Assembly (NCBI RefSeq): GCF_014873495.1
Contig: NZ_JADBGF010000001.1
Coordinates: 4,650,001 to 4,714,000 of the forward strand
Direction: 5' to 3'
Origin: Streptomyces stelliscabiei
Lineage (GTDB): Bacteria > Actinomycetota > Actinomycetes > Streptomycetales > Streptomycetaceae
DNA: 64,000 nucleotides
Shown one piece after another: positions 1 to 8,390 of this stretch. The stretch's first letter is position 1, and each line of letters starts with the position of its first letter. The translations under genes were made by a program, and so were the position numbers. The notes under the pieces were generated by a model. It did not search any database, was not told the DNA's origin, and saw nothing but the letters and a program-made list of their open reading frames with translations.

Positions 1-4
1 GTCC

Positions 5-316
5 ATGCGGGGACTCGTCGGGGAGCTGGCGGACATCGCAGCGGGTGTGCCGGGCGTCGCCCACCTCACCGCCGTGCTGGGCAGCCGCCCGGTCAGGGTG
101 GAGGACCATGATGATCCACCCGGCCGACACATCGAGGTTCACCTCGCGGTCGCCCCCGGACACCATCCATTGCAAGTCGCCCGCGCCGTCCGGGACGCGG
201 TGGCCGAGGCAGCCACCACTGACACCTCGGGCCCGGTCACCGTCGCCGCCCTCATCACGGAAACCGCGGCCTGGCGACGGACCTCGCCGGTCACCGTGAT
301 GAGTGCCCCTCAGTGA
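5..316 (+). CDS. Asp23/Gls24-like small protein, possibly cut by the window edge
   Basis: The visible protein is 103 residues, with a conserved-looking core of a PGVAHL segment, an EVHLAV strand and a PLQVARAVRDAVAEA helix. This alternation of a VPGV turn, an HLAV strand and an amphipathic helix is what Asp23/Gls24 (alkaline shock, envelope stress) proteins of actinomycetes show, but the match is by eye. Only four bases precede the ATG, so no ribosome site can be judged and the true start may lie outside the window. The C-terminal 25 residues are not conserved-looking. Function is unknown beyond the family's link to the cell envelope. Confidence 0.55.
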   Translation: MRGLVGELADIAAGVPGVAHLTAVLGSRPVRVEDHDDPPGRHIEVHLAVAPGHHPLQVARAVRDAVAEAATTDTSGPVTVAALITETAAWRRTSPVTVMSAPQ

Positions 317-607
317 TCGGCCGGCCCCTCTTCATCGGCCGCCCCCGGTTCTTCCCTTAAAGTGCGCGTGCGCGGACCGCTCCGCTGGCCCTGTCCTGCC
401 GCGGTGTGAGACCTGCCTGGCAGGGAACCCGCATGCGGACGAAGGGTGTGCGCTGCCGCCGACAGACGAAGCAGACGTCGTCCTTGCTCCGCGGTCGCGC
501 GATGTGCATCCGCAACGGCGGAAGCGCGTCCCTGCCTGTGGGCCGGTCTCAGCAACTTCCGAGGCGGCGCCTGACCATCTGCCTCCTTCGGAGAGAGTCT
601 CAGCAAC

Positions 608-1651
608 ATGACCACAAACACCACGGTCCGCCCCCCGCCCTTGGAGAGGTCCGGCAGTGACTTTGCCCGGTTGTCGAGAAAGATCGCTGATGCCGGCCTG
701 CTGGGGCGCCGTCCCGGCTATTACGCAGTGCGGATCACCGTGGTGGCCGCGCTCTACGTCGGTGGGTGGGCCGCCGTCGCGCTCATAGGCGACAGTTGGT
801 GGACGCTGACCGTCGCCGGCTTCCTGGCCGTCGTCTTCGGCCAGGTCGCCCTGATCGCCCATGACGCGGCCCACCGCCAGGTGTTCCGGCGGCGCCGGGC
901 CAGCGAGGTGTCCGGCCGGATCGCCGGTGCCGGTGTCGGGATGGGCTACGGGTGGTGGCAGGACAAACACACCCGCCATCACGCCAACCCCAACCATGAG
1001 GCACTCGACCCTGACCTCGACCCCGACCTGCTGGTCTGGTCCCAGGATCAGGCCCGGGCCGCCAAGGGGCTCCCCCGCCTGATCGGCCGCTGGCAGGCGT
1101 TCCTGTTCTTTCCGCTCCTCACGCTGGAGGGCTTCAACCTGCACGTGTCGAGCATGAAGGCGCTGGCCAATCGCTCGCTGAAGCACCGAGGGCTCGACGG
1201 GGCGCTGCTGTTCGGGCACTTCGTCGCCTATCTGAGCGTCCTGTTCTGGCTGCTGCCGCCCGGCATGGCGATCGCCTTCCTCGCCGTCCACCAGTGCCTG
1301 TTCGGCGTCTACCTCGGCTCCCTCTTCGCGCCCAACCACAAGGGCATGCCGATCCTGACCGGCGAAGACCGCCCGGACTTCCTGCGCCGCCAAGTGCTCA
1401 CCTCGCGCAACGTCAGCGGCGGCCGGCTCACCGACATCGCACTGGGCGGACTGAACCACCAGATCGAGCACCACCTGTTCCCCAGCATGCCCAGCCCCAA
1501 CCTGCGCAAGGCCCGGACCGTCGTCCGGCGCTACTGTGAGGAGCTGGGCGTGGACTACGTGGAGACCGGGCTGATCACCTCCTACCGGCTGGCCCTCACC
1601 AGTCTCCATCAGGCCGGAGCACCGCTCAGGCACCCCCACGTCCCCGCCTAG
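608..1651 (+). CDS. Membrane fatty acid (acyl-CoA/acyl-lipid) desaturase
   Basis: The 347-residue protein carries the three histidine boxes of membrane di-iron desaturases: HDAAH near residue 84, HTRHH near 121 and HQIEHH near 284. These bind the two irons that insert a cis double bond into a fatty acyl chain using O2 and an electron donor. Hydrophobic segments around residues 40-80 and 200-245 fit the usual four-helix membrane topology. HQIEHH with Gln is the front-end/DesA3-like form of the third box. A GGAGAG stretch lies about 12 bases before the ATG, which is rather distant. No ferredoxin or reductase gene is adjacent, so the electron source must be encoded elsewhere. Length fits the family. 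Confidence 0.9.
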   Translation: MTTNTTVRPPPLERSGSDFARLSRKIADAGLLGRRPGYYAVRITVVAALYVGGWAAVALIGDSWWTLTVAGFLAVVFGQVALIAHDAAHRQVFRRRRASEVSGRIAGAGVGMGYGWWQDKHTRHHANPNHEALDPDLDPDLLVWSQDQARAAKGLPRLIGRWQAFLFFPLLTLEGFNLHVSSMKALANRSLKHRGLDGALLFGHFVAYLSVLFWLLPPGMAIAFLAVHQCLFGVYLGSLFAPNHKGMPILTGEDRPDFLRRQVLTSRNVSGGRLTDIALGGLNHQIEHHLFPSMPSPNLRKARTVVRRYCEELGVDYVETGLITSYRLALTSLHQAGAPLRHPHVPA

Positions 1652-1973
1652 AGAGGCGCTGCCGCAGCCATCGGTGCCCGTGATGTGGTGTCGGACCACG
1701 CACGTCGGTCCAGAGCACGGCTGTTCGACGCTGTCGAAGAGCCGACCGCTCTGCGACTCGCCCCTGAGCCCGGCGAACAATAAGCCGTGCAAGGTCACTC
1801 GAGACCGACCAATGGCGACCGATGGGGCCGGATGAGCCGCCCCGCGACCAACGAAACCACAGGTCAGAGGCGCCCTGCCAGAGGCGTTTCCGCCCAGGGC
1901 TCGCCGTACGGCAAGATGGGCCGCTTCGTTCCGCCGGCGGCAGCGCCGCCTAGCACGTCCTGGAGGGACTTGC
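1652..1973 (+). other. Intergenic, no gene seen
   Basis: This gap separates the desaturase from the next small gene. It has no convincing coding frame; the long minus-strand frame crossing it is the shadow of the desaturase. A GGAGGG ribosome site for the downstream GTG sits near its end at about 1962. No strong terminator hairpin was found. Confidence 0.5.
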
Positions 1974-2264
1974 GTGCTCAATGCTGTTTCGGGCGGGCAC
2001 GACCCGACCTACCAGCTCCAGACGAGCGTGCTCACGCTGATCTTTGGCATGGCGCTCATCAGCGTCGGCTGGATGCTGCGGCGGACGGGACGGCTACCTG
2101 CGTATCTCGACATCGGGCAGAAGGCGTTGGGCTCGCTGGTACCGCAAGGGGGCAAGAGTGCCGGCGTCGGTAGGCTCGGCGCGGCCATGATCGCCGTGGG
2201 TGGGTTCTTCCTCATCGGTACCGCATGCCTCGCGCTCGGGGCGCTGGGCGTCCTCGGTCCCTGA
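1974..2264 (+). CDS. Small two-helix membrane protein, unknown function
   Basis: A 96-residue protein starting at a GTG preceded by GGAGGG seven bases upstream. Two hydrophobic stretches (about residues 16-36 and 68-93) predict two membrane helices, with a basic, glycine-rich loop between them (RRTGR, KALGSL, GGKSAG). No enzymatic motif is visible. It stands alone between a desaturase and an ATPase transcribed towards it. I do not recognise the family; the good ribosome site and helical pattern are why I call it real. Confidence 0.6.
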   Translation: MLNAVSGGHDPTYQLQTSVLTLIFGMALISVGWMLRRTGRLPAYLDIGQKALGSLVPQGGKSAGVGRLGAAMIAVGGFFLIGTACLALGALGVLGP

Positions 2265-2659
2265 GAACAGGCTCGGGAAGAGCCACGCCGACCTCAGCGC
2301 GAGTGTCTGACTGCGTGACAACGTCGACGGACGTCGACGGACGGCGGCGGACGAGGGCGGACGCATCCGGACCAAACCGAGCGGCTGCATGCGCTGCAGG
2401 TGCGAATCCTGCCGGGGGCGCAACACGTTGCCGCTCTGACCTGGGGTTCATCCCCCAGGGAGGGGGTCCATTCGGCCTCGGACTCGTCGTCCGGGGTCGT
2501 TTGCGTGATCGGGAAGGACTTCCGTGTCGAGGCTGTCGGGCACGGTTCCGAGGTCGCGGCGGAGCTGGTCAAGGACGTCGTGTTGGGGGGTGCGGCACTT
2601 GGCCAATCCGAGTCCGGCCGACAGGCCAAGCCCTGGCATCGACGTGTATCCCGGCATGC
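2265..2659. other. Intergenic, convergent gap with a tRNA-end-like segment
   Basis: This gap lies between the convergent ends of the small membrane protein and the ATPase. It starts with a 10-bp tandem duplication (ACGTCGACGG twice, 2321-2340) and contains the tRNA-3'-end-like segment listed separately. From about 2460 to 2640 both strands stay open with reasonable codon composition, but neither has a convincing start plus ribosome site, so no gene is called. It may be debris of an inserted element. Confidence 0.4.
2378..2420 (+). other. tRNA 3'-end-like remnant, candidate attachment-site scar
   Basis: The bases GCAGG-TGCGAAT-CCTGC at 2396-2412 form a perfect five-pair T arm with a near-canonical loop (TGCGAAT instead of TTCGAAT). 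CGGGGGC then follows, as expected for the 3' acceptor strand of a tRNA starting GCCCCCG, such as a tRNA-Arg. No 5' acceptor strand, D arm or anticodon arm lies in the 60 bases upstream, so this is not a functional tRNA. Integrative elements leave exactly such 3' tRNA ends at their far junction. The accessory genes that follow fit that idea, but it is an inference. Confidence 0.4.
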
Positions 2660-4078
2660 TCAGGGGGACCACGCCGCGAGAAGCTCCGCCGGGCCGTACG
2701 CAGCGTCGAGCCCGGCGCAGTCGGTTCCGCTCCGCGAGGCAGCGATGACCGGCACAGGTGCAGGCGTGAGCGCGGCGCGGTGTCGATGCAGGGCCGCGAG
2801 ATCGTGCCGGTCGAACGGGGAGTTCTCCAGCCACTTCACCGAGCCGACGAAGAACAGTTCCCTGGCGATCGGCTCGCGGTCCGCTCCCACGATGTCGATC
2901 TCCACATCGTTGGTGCGGGTCCAATAACCGCCGATCGCGGGGGCGGCGGGGAGGTCCCCGTCAGGCAACAGCCGTGCCAAGGCCTCGCGCACCAGAGGTT
3001 CAACGGCCCTACCGCGCCAACTGGTCCAGTTCTCGCGGATACGGCGCAGCGTCAGGTCACCCCGGCCCCTCTCGATCTCCTGCATCGCGGGGCCCAGTAG
3101 CTTCAGCCAGAAGCGGAGATATGGATCCGCGATCCGATAGCGGCGATCCTTCGAAGGCCGCGTCGACACGGGAAGCTCCGCCGCGATCACTCGCTTGTCC
3201 GCAAGGATTCCCAGCGACCGCTGTAGCGGCGTTGCCCCGATCCCGCCGGCTGCGCGCGCAATATTGGAGAACGTCCGCTCACCGCTGCCGATAGCCGAGA
3301 GCACAGTGCGGGCTTGCACCTGCTGGGGGAACTCCGCGGCGAGCGAGCGTTCCGCCGACACCAACAAGGCCGAGACCGGATCACTGAGCGCCTCCCGCAG
3401 GAACTCCCAGACGCCGGCGCCGTGCGTCCACTCCGCACAAATCAGAGGCAGTCCACCGGTGATCAAGGCCGCATCGAAGGCCGAGGCAGGGTCGAGGCCG
3501 AGCATCTCGCCCACCTCCGCCGGGTTGAGCGGCCCCAGCACCATCTCCCGTCCGCGCTGATGGAACGGGCGTCCATAGCTGTTCAGCGCTTCCATCATCG
3601 ACAGGTCGGAGCCGATGAGAACCAGCAGAACCGGCTTCGTCTCCAGCACTCGGTCCCAGGCCCGCTGCAGCATTCCCTCGAACGCGCCCGCGTCATCCAT
3701 CAAGTAGGGCACCTCATCCAGGACCACCACGCTCGCCCGGTCGTGCGGCAATACGGCGGCCAGTACATCGAAGGCGGCATCCCAGCTCGCCGGGCTGGCA
3801 GAAGACAGCAGGTTCGCCAGCGGAAGGCTGGATGACTGCGCGTCCTGACCGAGCCGCTCCAGGTCCGCCTTTGTCGACGCCCCCGTTGCGGCGTAGAAGA
3901 GGAAGGGCGCACCAGACATCTCGGCGAACCGCTCCACCAACCGCGACTTACCCACTCGGCGGCGCCCACGAAGCATCACGCACCGCCCGGGGCGCTCCCT
4001 GCCGATCCCCGCCGTCACCTTGCCCAGCTCGCGGTCCAGCGTCTTGAGCTCATGCCGCCTGCCTACGAAATCCGCCAC
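2660..4078 (-). CDS. ATP-binding protein of the archaeal-ATPase/DUF234 type
   Basis: The N-terminus has a Walker A (GRRRVGKSRL) followed by a Walker B-like VVVLDEVPYL and a sensor segment LVLIGSDLSMM. A winged-helix-like region and a C-terminal nuclease-like module (NDVEIDIVG, then ELFFVGSVKW) follow, the usual plan of AAA ATPases with DUF234. I place the start at GTG 4078 because AGAGGAAGG lies seven bases upstream and the protein then begins with the family-typical VADFVGRRHEL. ATG 4102 is an alternative. The cellular role of the family is unsettled. Codon use looks Streptomyces-like, but the upstream region is AT-rich and the neighbours are mobile or broken, so lateral transfer is plausible. 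Confidence 0.8.
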   Translation of the reverse strand: MADFVGRRHELKTLDRELGKVTAGIGRERPGRCVMLRGRRRVGKSRLVERFAEMSGAPFLFYAATGASTKADLERLGQDAQSSSLPLANLLSSASPASWDAAFDVLAAVLPHDRASVVVLDEVPYLMDDAGAFEGMLQRAWDRVLETKPVLLVLIGSDLSMMEALNSYGRPFHQRGREMVLGPLNPAEVGEMLGLDPASAFDAALITGGLPLICAEWTHGAGVWEFLREALSDPVSALLVSAERSLAAEFPQQVQARTVLSAIGSGERTFSNIARAAGGIGATPLQRSLGILADKRVIAAELPVSTRPSKDRRYRIADPYLRFWLKLLGPAMQEIERGRGDLTLRRIRENWTSWRGRAVEPLVREALARLLPDGDLPAAPAIGGYWTRTNDVEIDIVGADREPIARELFFVGSVKWLENSPFDRHDLAALHRHRAALTPAPVPVIAASRSGTDCAGLDAAYGPAELLAAWSP

Positions 4079-4118
4079 GTCGCCGCCTTCCTCTACGACC
4101 ATTACCCACCTCGCAGAT

Positions 4119-4148
4119 ACTAACATCACAGTTAGTAACATTAGTGTT
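4119..4148 (-). promoter_or_regulatory. AT-rich palindromes upstream of the ATPase gene
   Basis: Two dyads lie side by side: ACTAAC-N6-GTTAGT (4119-4136, six-base perfect arms) and AACA-N4-TGTT (4137-4148). The block is far richer in A+T than its surroundings and lies 40-70 bases before the ATPase start, where a promoter/operator would be. It is a candidate autoregulatory or replication-type binding site; the bound protein is unknown. Confidence 0.45.
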
Positions 4149-4211
4149 AGCTGTGGCCCGTTCGGATGGAGGCAGTGACAGCCCAGTCCACCCACGAGAA
4201 ATCAGCGTTGC

Positions 4212-5225
4212 GTGAGCCTGGCCTCGGCCTGCGGGAACCACGTGCCGGTGATCGCCCAGCTGGTGCAGGCCGACGAGGACACGGTCCGCGATGTGATCCA
4301 CCGGTTCAACGAGATCGGGCTGGCCTGCCTGGCCCCTCAGTGGGCGGGAGGCCGTCCCCGCCGGCTCGGCCCTGACGACGAGGACTTCGTCGTGGCGACG
4401 GCCACCACCCGCTCCTCCAGGATCGGCCAGCGCTTCACCCGCCGGCCGTTACGCAAACTCGTCGTCTACCTGCGCAAAGTCCATGGCCGGGTGATCCGGA
4501 TCGGCCGTGAGGCCCTGCGGCGCCTGCTCGCCCGCCGCGGCGTGACCTTCCAGCGGACCCAGACCTGGAAGGAGTCCACCGACCCCGAGCGCGACGCCAA
4601 GCTCGACCGGATCGAGCACGTCCTGGAGCACTTCCCCGACCGCGTTTTCGCCTTCGCCGAATGCGGCCCACTGGGCATCCGCCCCACCGGCGGGTCCTGC
4701 TGGGCGAAGCAGAACCGGCCCGACCGGGTCCCGGCGACCTACCACCGCACTCACGTGGTGACCTACTTCCACGGCTGCTACTCGGTCGGCGACGACACCT
4801 TGTGGGGCGTCAACCGCCGCCACAAAGGCGCCGTGAACTCCCTGGCCGCGCTGAAGTCGATCCGGGCCGCTCGCCCGGACGGCGCCCCGATCTACGTGAT
4901 CATGGACAACCTCTCGGCCCACAAGGGCACCAAGATCCGCGCCTGGGCGGGTAAGAACAAAGTGGAGCTGCGCTTCACCCCGACCAACGCCTCCTGGGCC
5001 AACTCCGTCGAGGCGCACTTCGGGCCGCTGCGGCAGTTCACCCTCGCCGACTCCCACCACCCCGACCACACCGTCCGGACCCGGGCTCTGCACGCCTACC
5101 TGCGCCGGCGCAACGCCAACGCCCGCCACCCCGACGTCCTGGCCGCCCAACGCACGGAGCGCGCCCGCATCCGCAGCGAGAAACGCGTCCGCCGGGGCGG
5201 ACACCCCCTCGCCGACGCGGCCTGA
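4212..5225 (+). pseudogene. IS630-family transposase, 5'-truncated and catalytically impaired
   Basis: The frame encodes an IS630/Tc1-like DDE transposase: a helix-turn-helix remnant (DTVRDVIHRFNEIGL), the RRGVTFQRT segment, GPLGIRP, YVIMDNLSAHK and ASWANSVEAHFGPLRQF. Three defects are visible. About 40-60 N-terminal residues expected for the family are missing, with no start or ribosome site upstream. The first catalytic Asp, normally in an FDE motif before the GPL segment, is Ala here (FAEC; GCC for GAC). Codon 80 is the rare TTA. The second Asp (IMDN) and the Glu (VEAHF) remain. I could not find terminal inverted repeats. The copy is therefore most likely dead. Confidence 0.8.
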
Positions 5226-5246
5226 CCGATCTTCTCAGCGGGGGTT

Positions 5247-5708
5247 CTACTCGTGAGGCTGCCAGGTGTAGCGGACGTCCGGCTCATGTTCCTCGTTGCG
5301 CAGCCCGTCGGTGTGCTCGACCGCGATGAAGCCGTGCCGCTCGTAGAACCGTTGAGCTGGTCCGTTGACCTGGAACGTCCACAGTCCCAGTCCATCGGGC
5401 CGCTGCTGCTTGGCCAAGTCCATGAACCGGTCGCCTACACCCCGGCCGCGCCAGGACGGATCGAGGTAGAGCTGTTCGAGTTCCTCGCCATCGAGTACCA
5501 GGAGCCCGATCACGGAGCCCTCGGCGACGGCTACCCAGGTCTCGCACTTCGGCACCACCACGTAGGAAAACCAATTCCGCACCTCGTCGTCGCCGTGCGC
5601 GCGGCGCACGGTCGGCAGCGCAGCGGTGAAAGAACGCAGCCAAACGTCGGCAACGTCGGCCGCATCAGAGTCATCCGCACGCCGAAACACAAGCTCACTA
5701 CTGTTCAC
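5247..5708 (-). CDS. GNAT-family N-acetyltransferase
   Basis: This 153-residue protein has the GNAT fold order: an N-terminal FRRADDSDAADVADV helix region, the central strand IGLLVLDGEELEQLYLDP and the acetyl-CoA pyrophosphate loop RGRGVGDRF. A C-terminal FYERHGF motif follows. The likely start is a GTG at 5708. It would move acetyl from acetyl-CoA to an amine of unknown substrate. It is convergent with the transposase remnant and stands alone, with no operon partner, so context gives no substrate hint. Length is normal for single-domain GNATs. Confidence 0.85.
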   Translation of the reverse strand: MNSSELVFRRADDSDAADVADVWLRSFTAALPTVRRAHGDDEVRNWFSYVVVPKCETWVAVAEGSVIGLLVLDGEELEQLYLDPSWRGRGVGDRFMDLAKQQRPDGLGLWTFQVNGPAQRFYERHGFIAVEHTDGLRNEEHEPDVRYTWQPHE

Positions 5709-6145
5709 AGAGCGCGACTATCGCAGGTGGGTGATCTTGGCGCATCCGAATTTCGAGAGTGCCGTCCTCCCGGCGAACCTATGCGGTCAGAGCACTAGTG
5801 CGGTGGCCAGGAACGTTCGCCGGGGTCGGCTACGGCGACACGATGCAAGAAGCCACCGAGAAGCTTCAGGACCACTGGAAGGACTCAGCCTTTCCAACCT
5901 GAAGTTGCAGGTCACTGGGTCGGCGTGGGGCGAGGCCCGGTGCGCACGGGCTGTCTTCCGTGTGTCTACCAGAGTGTGGACGGTCCCGCGACGACCCAGC
6001 CAGCGTCGGTTGGCTTGGTCCAAAAGCCCAGTGACACCTCGATTACCTGCGCGCGGTAGGTGACCTCGGCGTAGAGATGGCTGCCAGTGTGGCCCCAGTT
6101 GCAGTCCCCGATGTCCCCAGATACGGCAGGCCGCCCGCGAAGGGG
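5709..6145. other. Intergenic with short gene remnants
   Basis: No complete gene is visible. A minus-strand frame of 59 codons (5966-6145) continues directly in frame after the stop of the M48 peptidase gene and reads like protein (HLYAEVTY, FWTKPTDAGW), but has no start codon. On the plus strand, about 5813-5902 contains a coherent peptide tail (MQEATEKLQDHWKD) without a start. A perfect 9-bp inverted repeat (CCGGCGAAC at 5770-5778, GTTCGCCGG at 5815-5823) sits between GNAT and this debris. The stretch looks like decayed accessory DNA. Confidence 0.4.
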
Positions 6146-7432
6146 TCAGTCCCCGAGGCCGTCGCGCAGGAGGCGGCGGGCCACCTCGGTGCGGGCCGTG
6201 GCGAGTTCCGCGGCGATCCGCTCCGTCCGATGGGCCTGCGGCACCACCGCGGCCGGCTGGGGCTCCCCGGCGAGCAGGCAGGCGCGCCGCAGATGGGTCG
6301 GCGGGTGGGTGGCGTCGACCTGGTGCCCGCGACGGGCTCCGGCTCGCCTCTGCCGTTCGTACTCGTGCTCGGGGACGGACGCCGCGTACGCGGTGAGGAC
6401 TTCCCACAGCTCGTCGGCCCGGGCCGCGGCCTCCCGGGCGGACCTTCTCCCGCCCAGGGCGGCACGGTTGGCCGCACCGCGCAGCTGGACGCCGAGCGCC
6501 CTGGTGATGAGCAACCGGTCCATGAGGCTCGCAGCCTCCTGGGTGGACGCGGTGCGGGCCGCCAGCCGGTCGGCGAGGTACTCGGCCCGGATCCCGGCTC
6601 GCGACGTCAGCCGGACGAGCAGTACCAACACCGCGTGGACCAGCAGGCGTGGGACCACGTAAAAGACGTTGACGAGCATCTCCATCGCGGACGGATGCGC
6701 AAACGGCCGAAGGGTCTGGTGCCAGAGGGCCATGGTCCGTATCGCCGAGCCCACCACCAGGCCGTTGCGTGTGTCGCCGTTGGCGTAGTGGGCCAGCTCG
6801 TGGCCGAGCAGCGCGATCCGCTCCCCGGGCGTGAGAACCTCCCACAGCGGCATGCCCAGCACCAGCAGTCGCCGGCCGCGCACACCGTACGTCGTGACGC
6901 AGGCGTTGATGCTCCCGTCCACGGCGATCACGTGCACGCCTCGGGTGCCGACCGCGTCCGCCACCTCGTCCACCAGGGCGAAGAGTTCGGGCGCGTCGGC
7001 CCGGAACAGCAAGGGTTGGTCGTCGGGCAGGCGGCGAGCCCTCGGAGCGAGCGCCCAGGCCAGCACCAGGAGCACCGGCCCCGCCACCATGCCGACACCG
7101 CCCCAGCCCGCCACCACGCACCAGACACCGCCGACGGCGAGCGCGAGGGTGACACCGTGCACGGTCAGTGCGAGCGCGGTGCCCGCCAGCGCCGAGGCGT
7201 CGCGCCGCGGGCGGGATTCCCGCCCGCTCTGCATCTCGGCGAGCAATTGCTCGCCATGCCGTCGGGCGAGGGCGCGTTCGGCTCGTTCCAGTCGGCCCCC
7301 GTCCGGTCTCGGCTCCTCGGGGTCCACGTTCCAGTCGCAGGCGGCACACCAGACGGTGAACCGGCTGTCGCCCCGGATTTCCGTGCCGCATTCCGGGCAC
7401 GGCTGTGTCGTCTCTCTGGTCATGGCGGGCAT
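6146..7432 (-). CDS. M48-family membrane zinc metallopeptidase with N-terminal zinc ribbon
   Basis: The protein begins with a CxxC...CxxC zinc ribbon (CPECG and CAACDW, residues about 10-35). Two hydrophobic helices follow (about 85-140), then the zinc-protease motif HELAH near residue 211 with the downstream third ligand segment EYLADRLAA. This is the HtpX/Ste24-like M48 layout, with the active site on the membrane face, likely acting in membrane protein quality control. I choose ATG 7432 because GGAGGAGGGG lies nine bases upstream; the frame is open 43 codons further but that part is low-complexity. The reading frame beyond its stop stays open for 59 codons, which is unusual. Confidence 0.85.
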   Translation of the reverse strand: MPAMTRETTQPCPECGTEIRGDSRFTVWCAACDWNVDPEEPRPDGGRLERAERALARRHGEQLLAEMQSGRESRPRRDASALAGTALALTVHGVTLALAVGGVWCVVAGWGGVGMVAGPVLLVLAWALAPRARRLPDDQPLLFRADAPELFALVDEVADAVGTRGVHVIAVDGSINACVTTYGVRGRRLLVLGMPLWEVLTPGERIALLGHELAHYANGDTRNGLVVGSAIRTMALWHQTLRPFAHPSAMEMLVNVFYVVPRLLVHAVLVLLVRLTSRAGIRAEYLADRLAARTASTQEAASLMDRLLITRALGVQLRGAANRAALGGRRSAREAAARADELWEVLTAYAASVPEHEYERQRRAGARRGHQVDATHPPTHLRRACLLAGEPQPAAVVPQAHRTERIAAELATARTEVARRLLRDGLGD

Positions 7433-7881
7433 GACGTCTTTCCCCTCCTCCGCAGCCCCTCCCCGAGCTGCCGCCTGCTGATACCGGGCGATCTGATCAC
7501 ACGGCCGAGACGCGGTGGGGCATGGGCCGTCCGTATCGGCTGAACCGTGATCTCGTCGCAATCGTCCGAGGGGCGGCGGTGGCTCGGGCAGCGTCCTCCG
7601 GGAGCGGGTGGCAAGAGGGCACGGGAACGGGGAACGGGAACGGCCCGTAGGCGACCGGTGTCCGGCTGAAGCCGTGGATACGGATCACAACGAGAATTCT
7701 CCGGTTCTCCCTGCCCTTGCATCGGGGCGGATTAAAGACCTCCTCTACGATTTCGCGCACATGCCGCCTTTGTTGCAGCAGTGGCGGGTGTGAGTTGAGC
7801 AAGGTGTTTTGGTGCGACTTTTTTGAATAAGGCCTGAACGCGCCCTTTTTGCAGGGTGTATGGGGCACTCACACTCAGGGA
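7433..7881. other. Intergenic upstream of the DUF6083/HNH pair
   Basis: No convincing gene is seen. Bases 7795-7860 are markedly AT-rich, with T-runs (GACTTTTTTGAA, CCCTTTTTGC), and contain a TTGAGC that could serve as a -35 element for the downstream pair. A short plus frame ends at 7793 (IKDLLYDFAHM) but has no ribosome site. The divergent promoter of the M48 gene should also lie here. Confidence 0.4.
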
Positions 7882-8352
7882 ATGGTGGTGGTTCTCGACG
7901 GTGTCGGTCGGCCGGAGTGTCTGTTGTGTTCCTCCAACGGGCCCGATGTTCGTGAGCGTGGACGGATCATTCCCCTGTCGGCCGAACTCTGTGACAGGTG
8001 CTGGCACGAGGTGGCCAACGAGCTTGCCCTGGGTGAGGGGGCCACAGCCGCGCCGGAGGCCGAGGTGGATCCGGACGATGGGGGATGGGTGGAGCCGCCT
8101 ACCTGCCGGCGTTGCGATGCGCCCGTGCGCCGGTACCCGACCAACTACGACCGTTGGGTCGAGCTGGCCACGTTCGAGCTGCCGGCGAAGAAGGTCGCTC
8201 CGCACCACCGTTGGCGTCTGATGCGGCCGAGGGCGGCGAACACTCCGGTCGTGGTGGCTACAGTGGCCGTCAGGATCGGCGCCGTCGACCCCACGCCCGG
8301 GGAACCCGTCATTCCCTCCCACGAGTTCGTCTGTCTGCGGCGTGACGCCTGA
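7882..8352 (+). CDS. DUF6083-type protein with two CxxC pairs
   Basis: About 157 residues, with an N-terminal ECLLC pair, a CDRC pair, a CRRCDAP pair and a YPTNYDRWVELATFELPAKKV segment, the pattern of DUF6083 proteins common in streptomycetes. The cysteine pairs suggest structural zinc. The start is uncertain: ATG 7882 abuts the AGGGA ribosome site, while GTG 7888 would give better spacing. It is followed after about 40 bases by an HNH nuclease gene, so the two are probably one operon. Molecular function is unknown. Confidence 0.7.
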   Translation: MVVVLDGVGRPECLLCSSNGPDVRERGRIIPLSAELCDRCWHEVANELALGEGATAAPEAEVDPDDGGWVEPPTCRRCDAPVRRYPTNYDRWVELATFELPAKKVAPHHRWRLMRPRAANTPVVVATVAVRIGAVDPTPGEPVIPSHEFVCLRRDA

Positions 8353-8390
8353 CGCCGATTCCAGTGGAGAAAGTGGAGAAAGAGGCACCG

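Noticed and set aside
332..1981. Long minus-strand frame opposite the desaturase
   Set aside because: It is a GC-bias shadow: the plus strand has the three His boxes, while this frame lacks any motif or ribosome site.
2378..2420. Complete tRNA gene
   Set aside because: Only the T arm and 3' acceptor-like strand are present; no 5' acceptor, D arm or anticodon loop was found.
5770..5823. Terminal inverted repeats of an IS element
   Set aside because: The nine-base arms are only 36 bases apart and enclose no transposase; a hairpin or chance is more likely.
7608..7793. 61-codon plus frame before the DUF6083 gene
   Set aside because: It has no ribosome site and a mixed composition; its end looks protein-like but this is not enough to call a gene.
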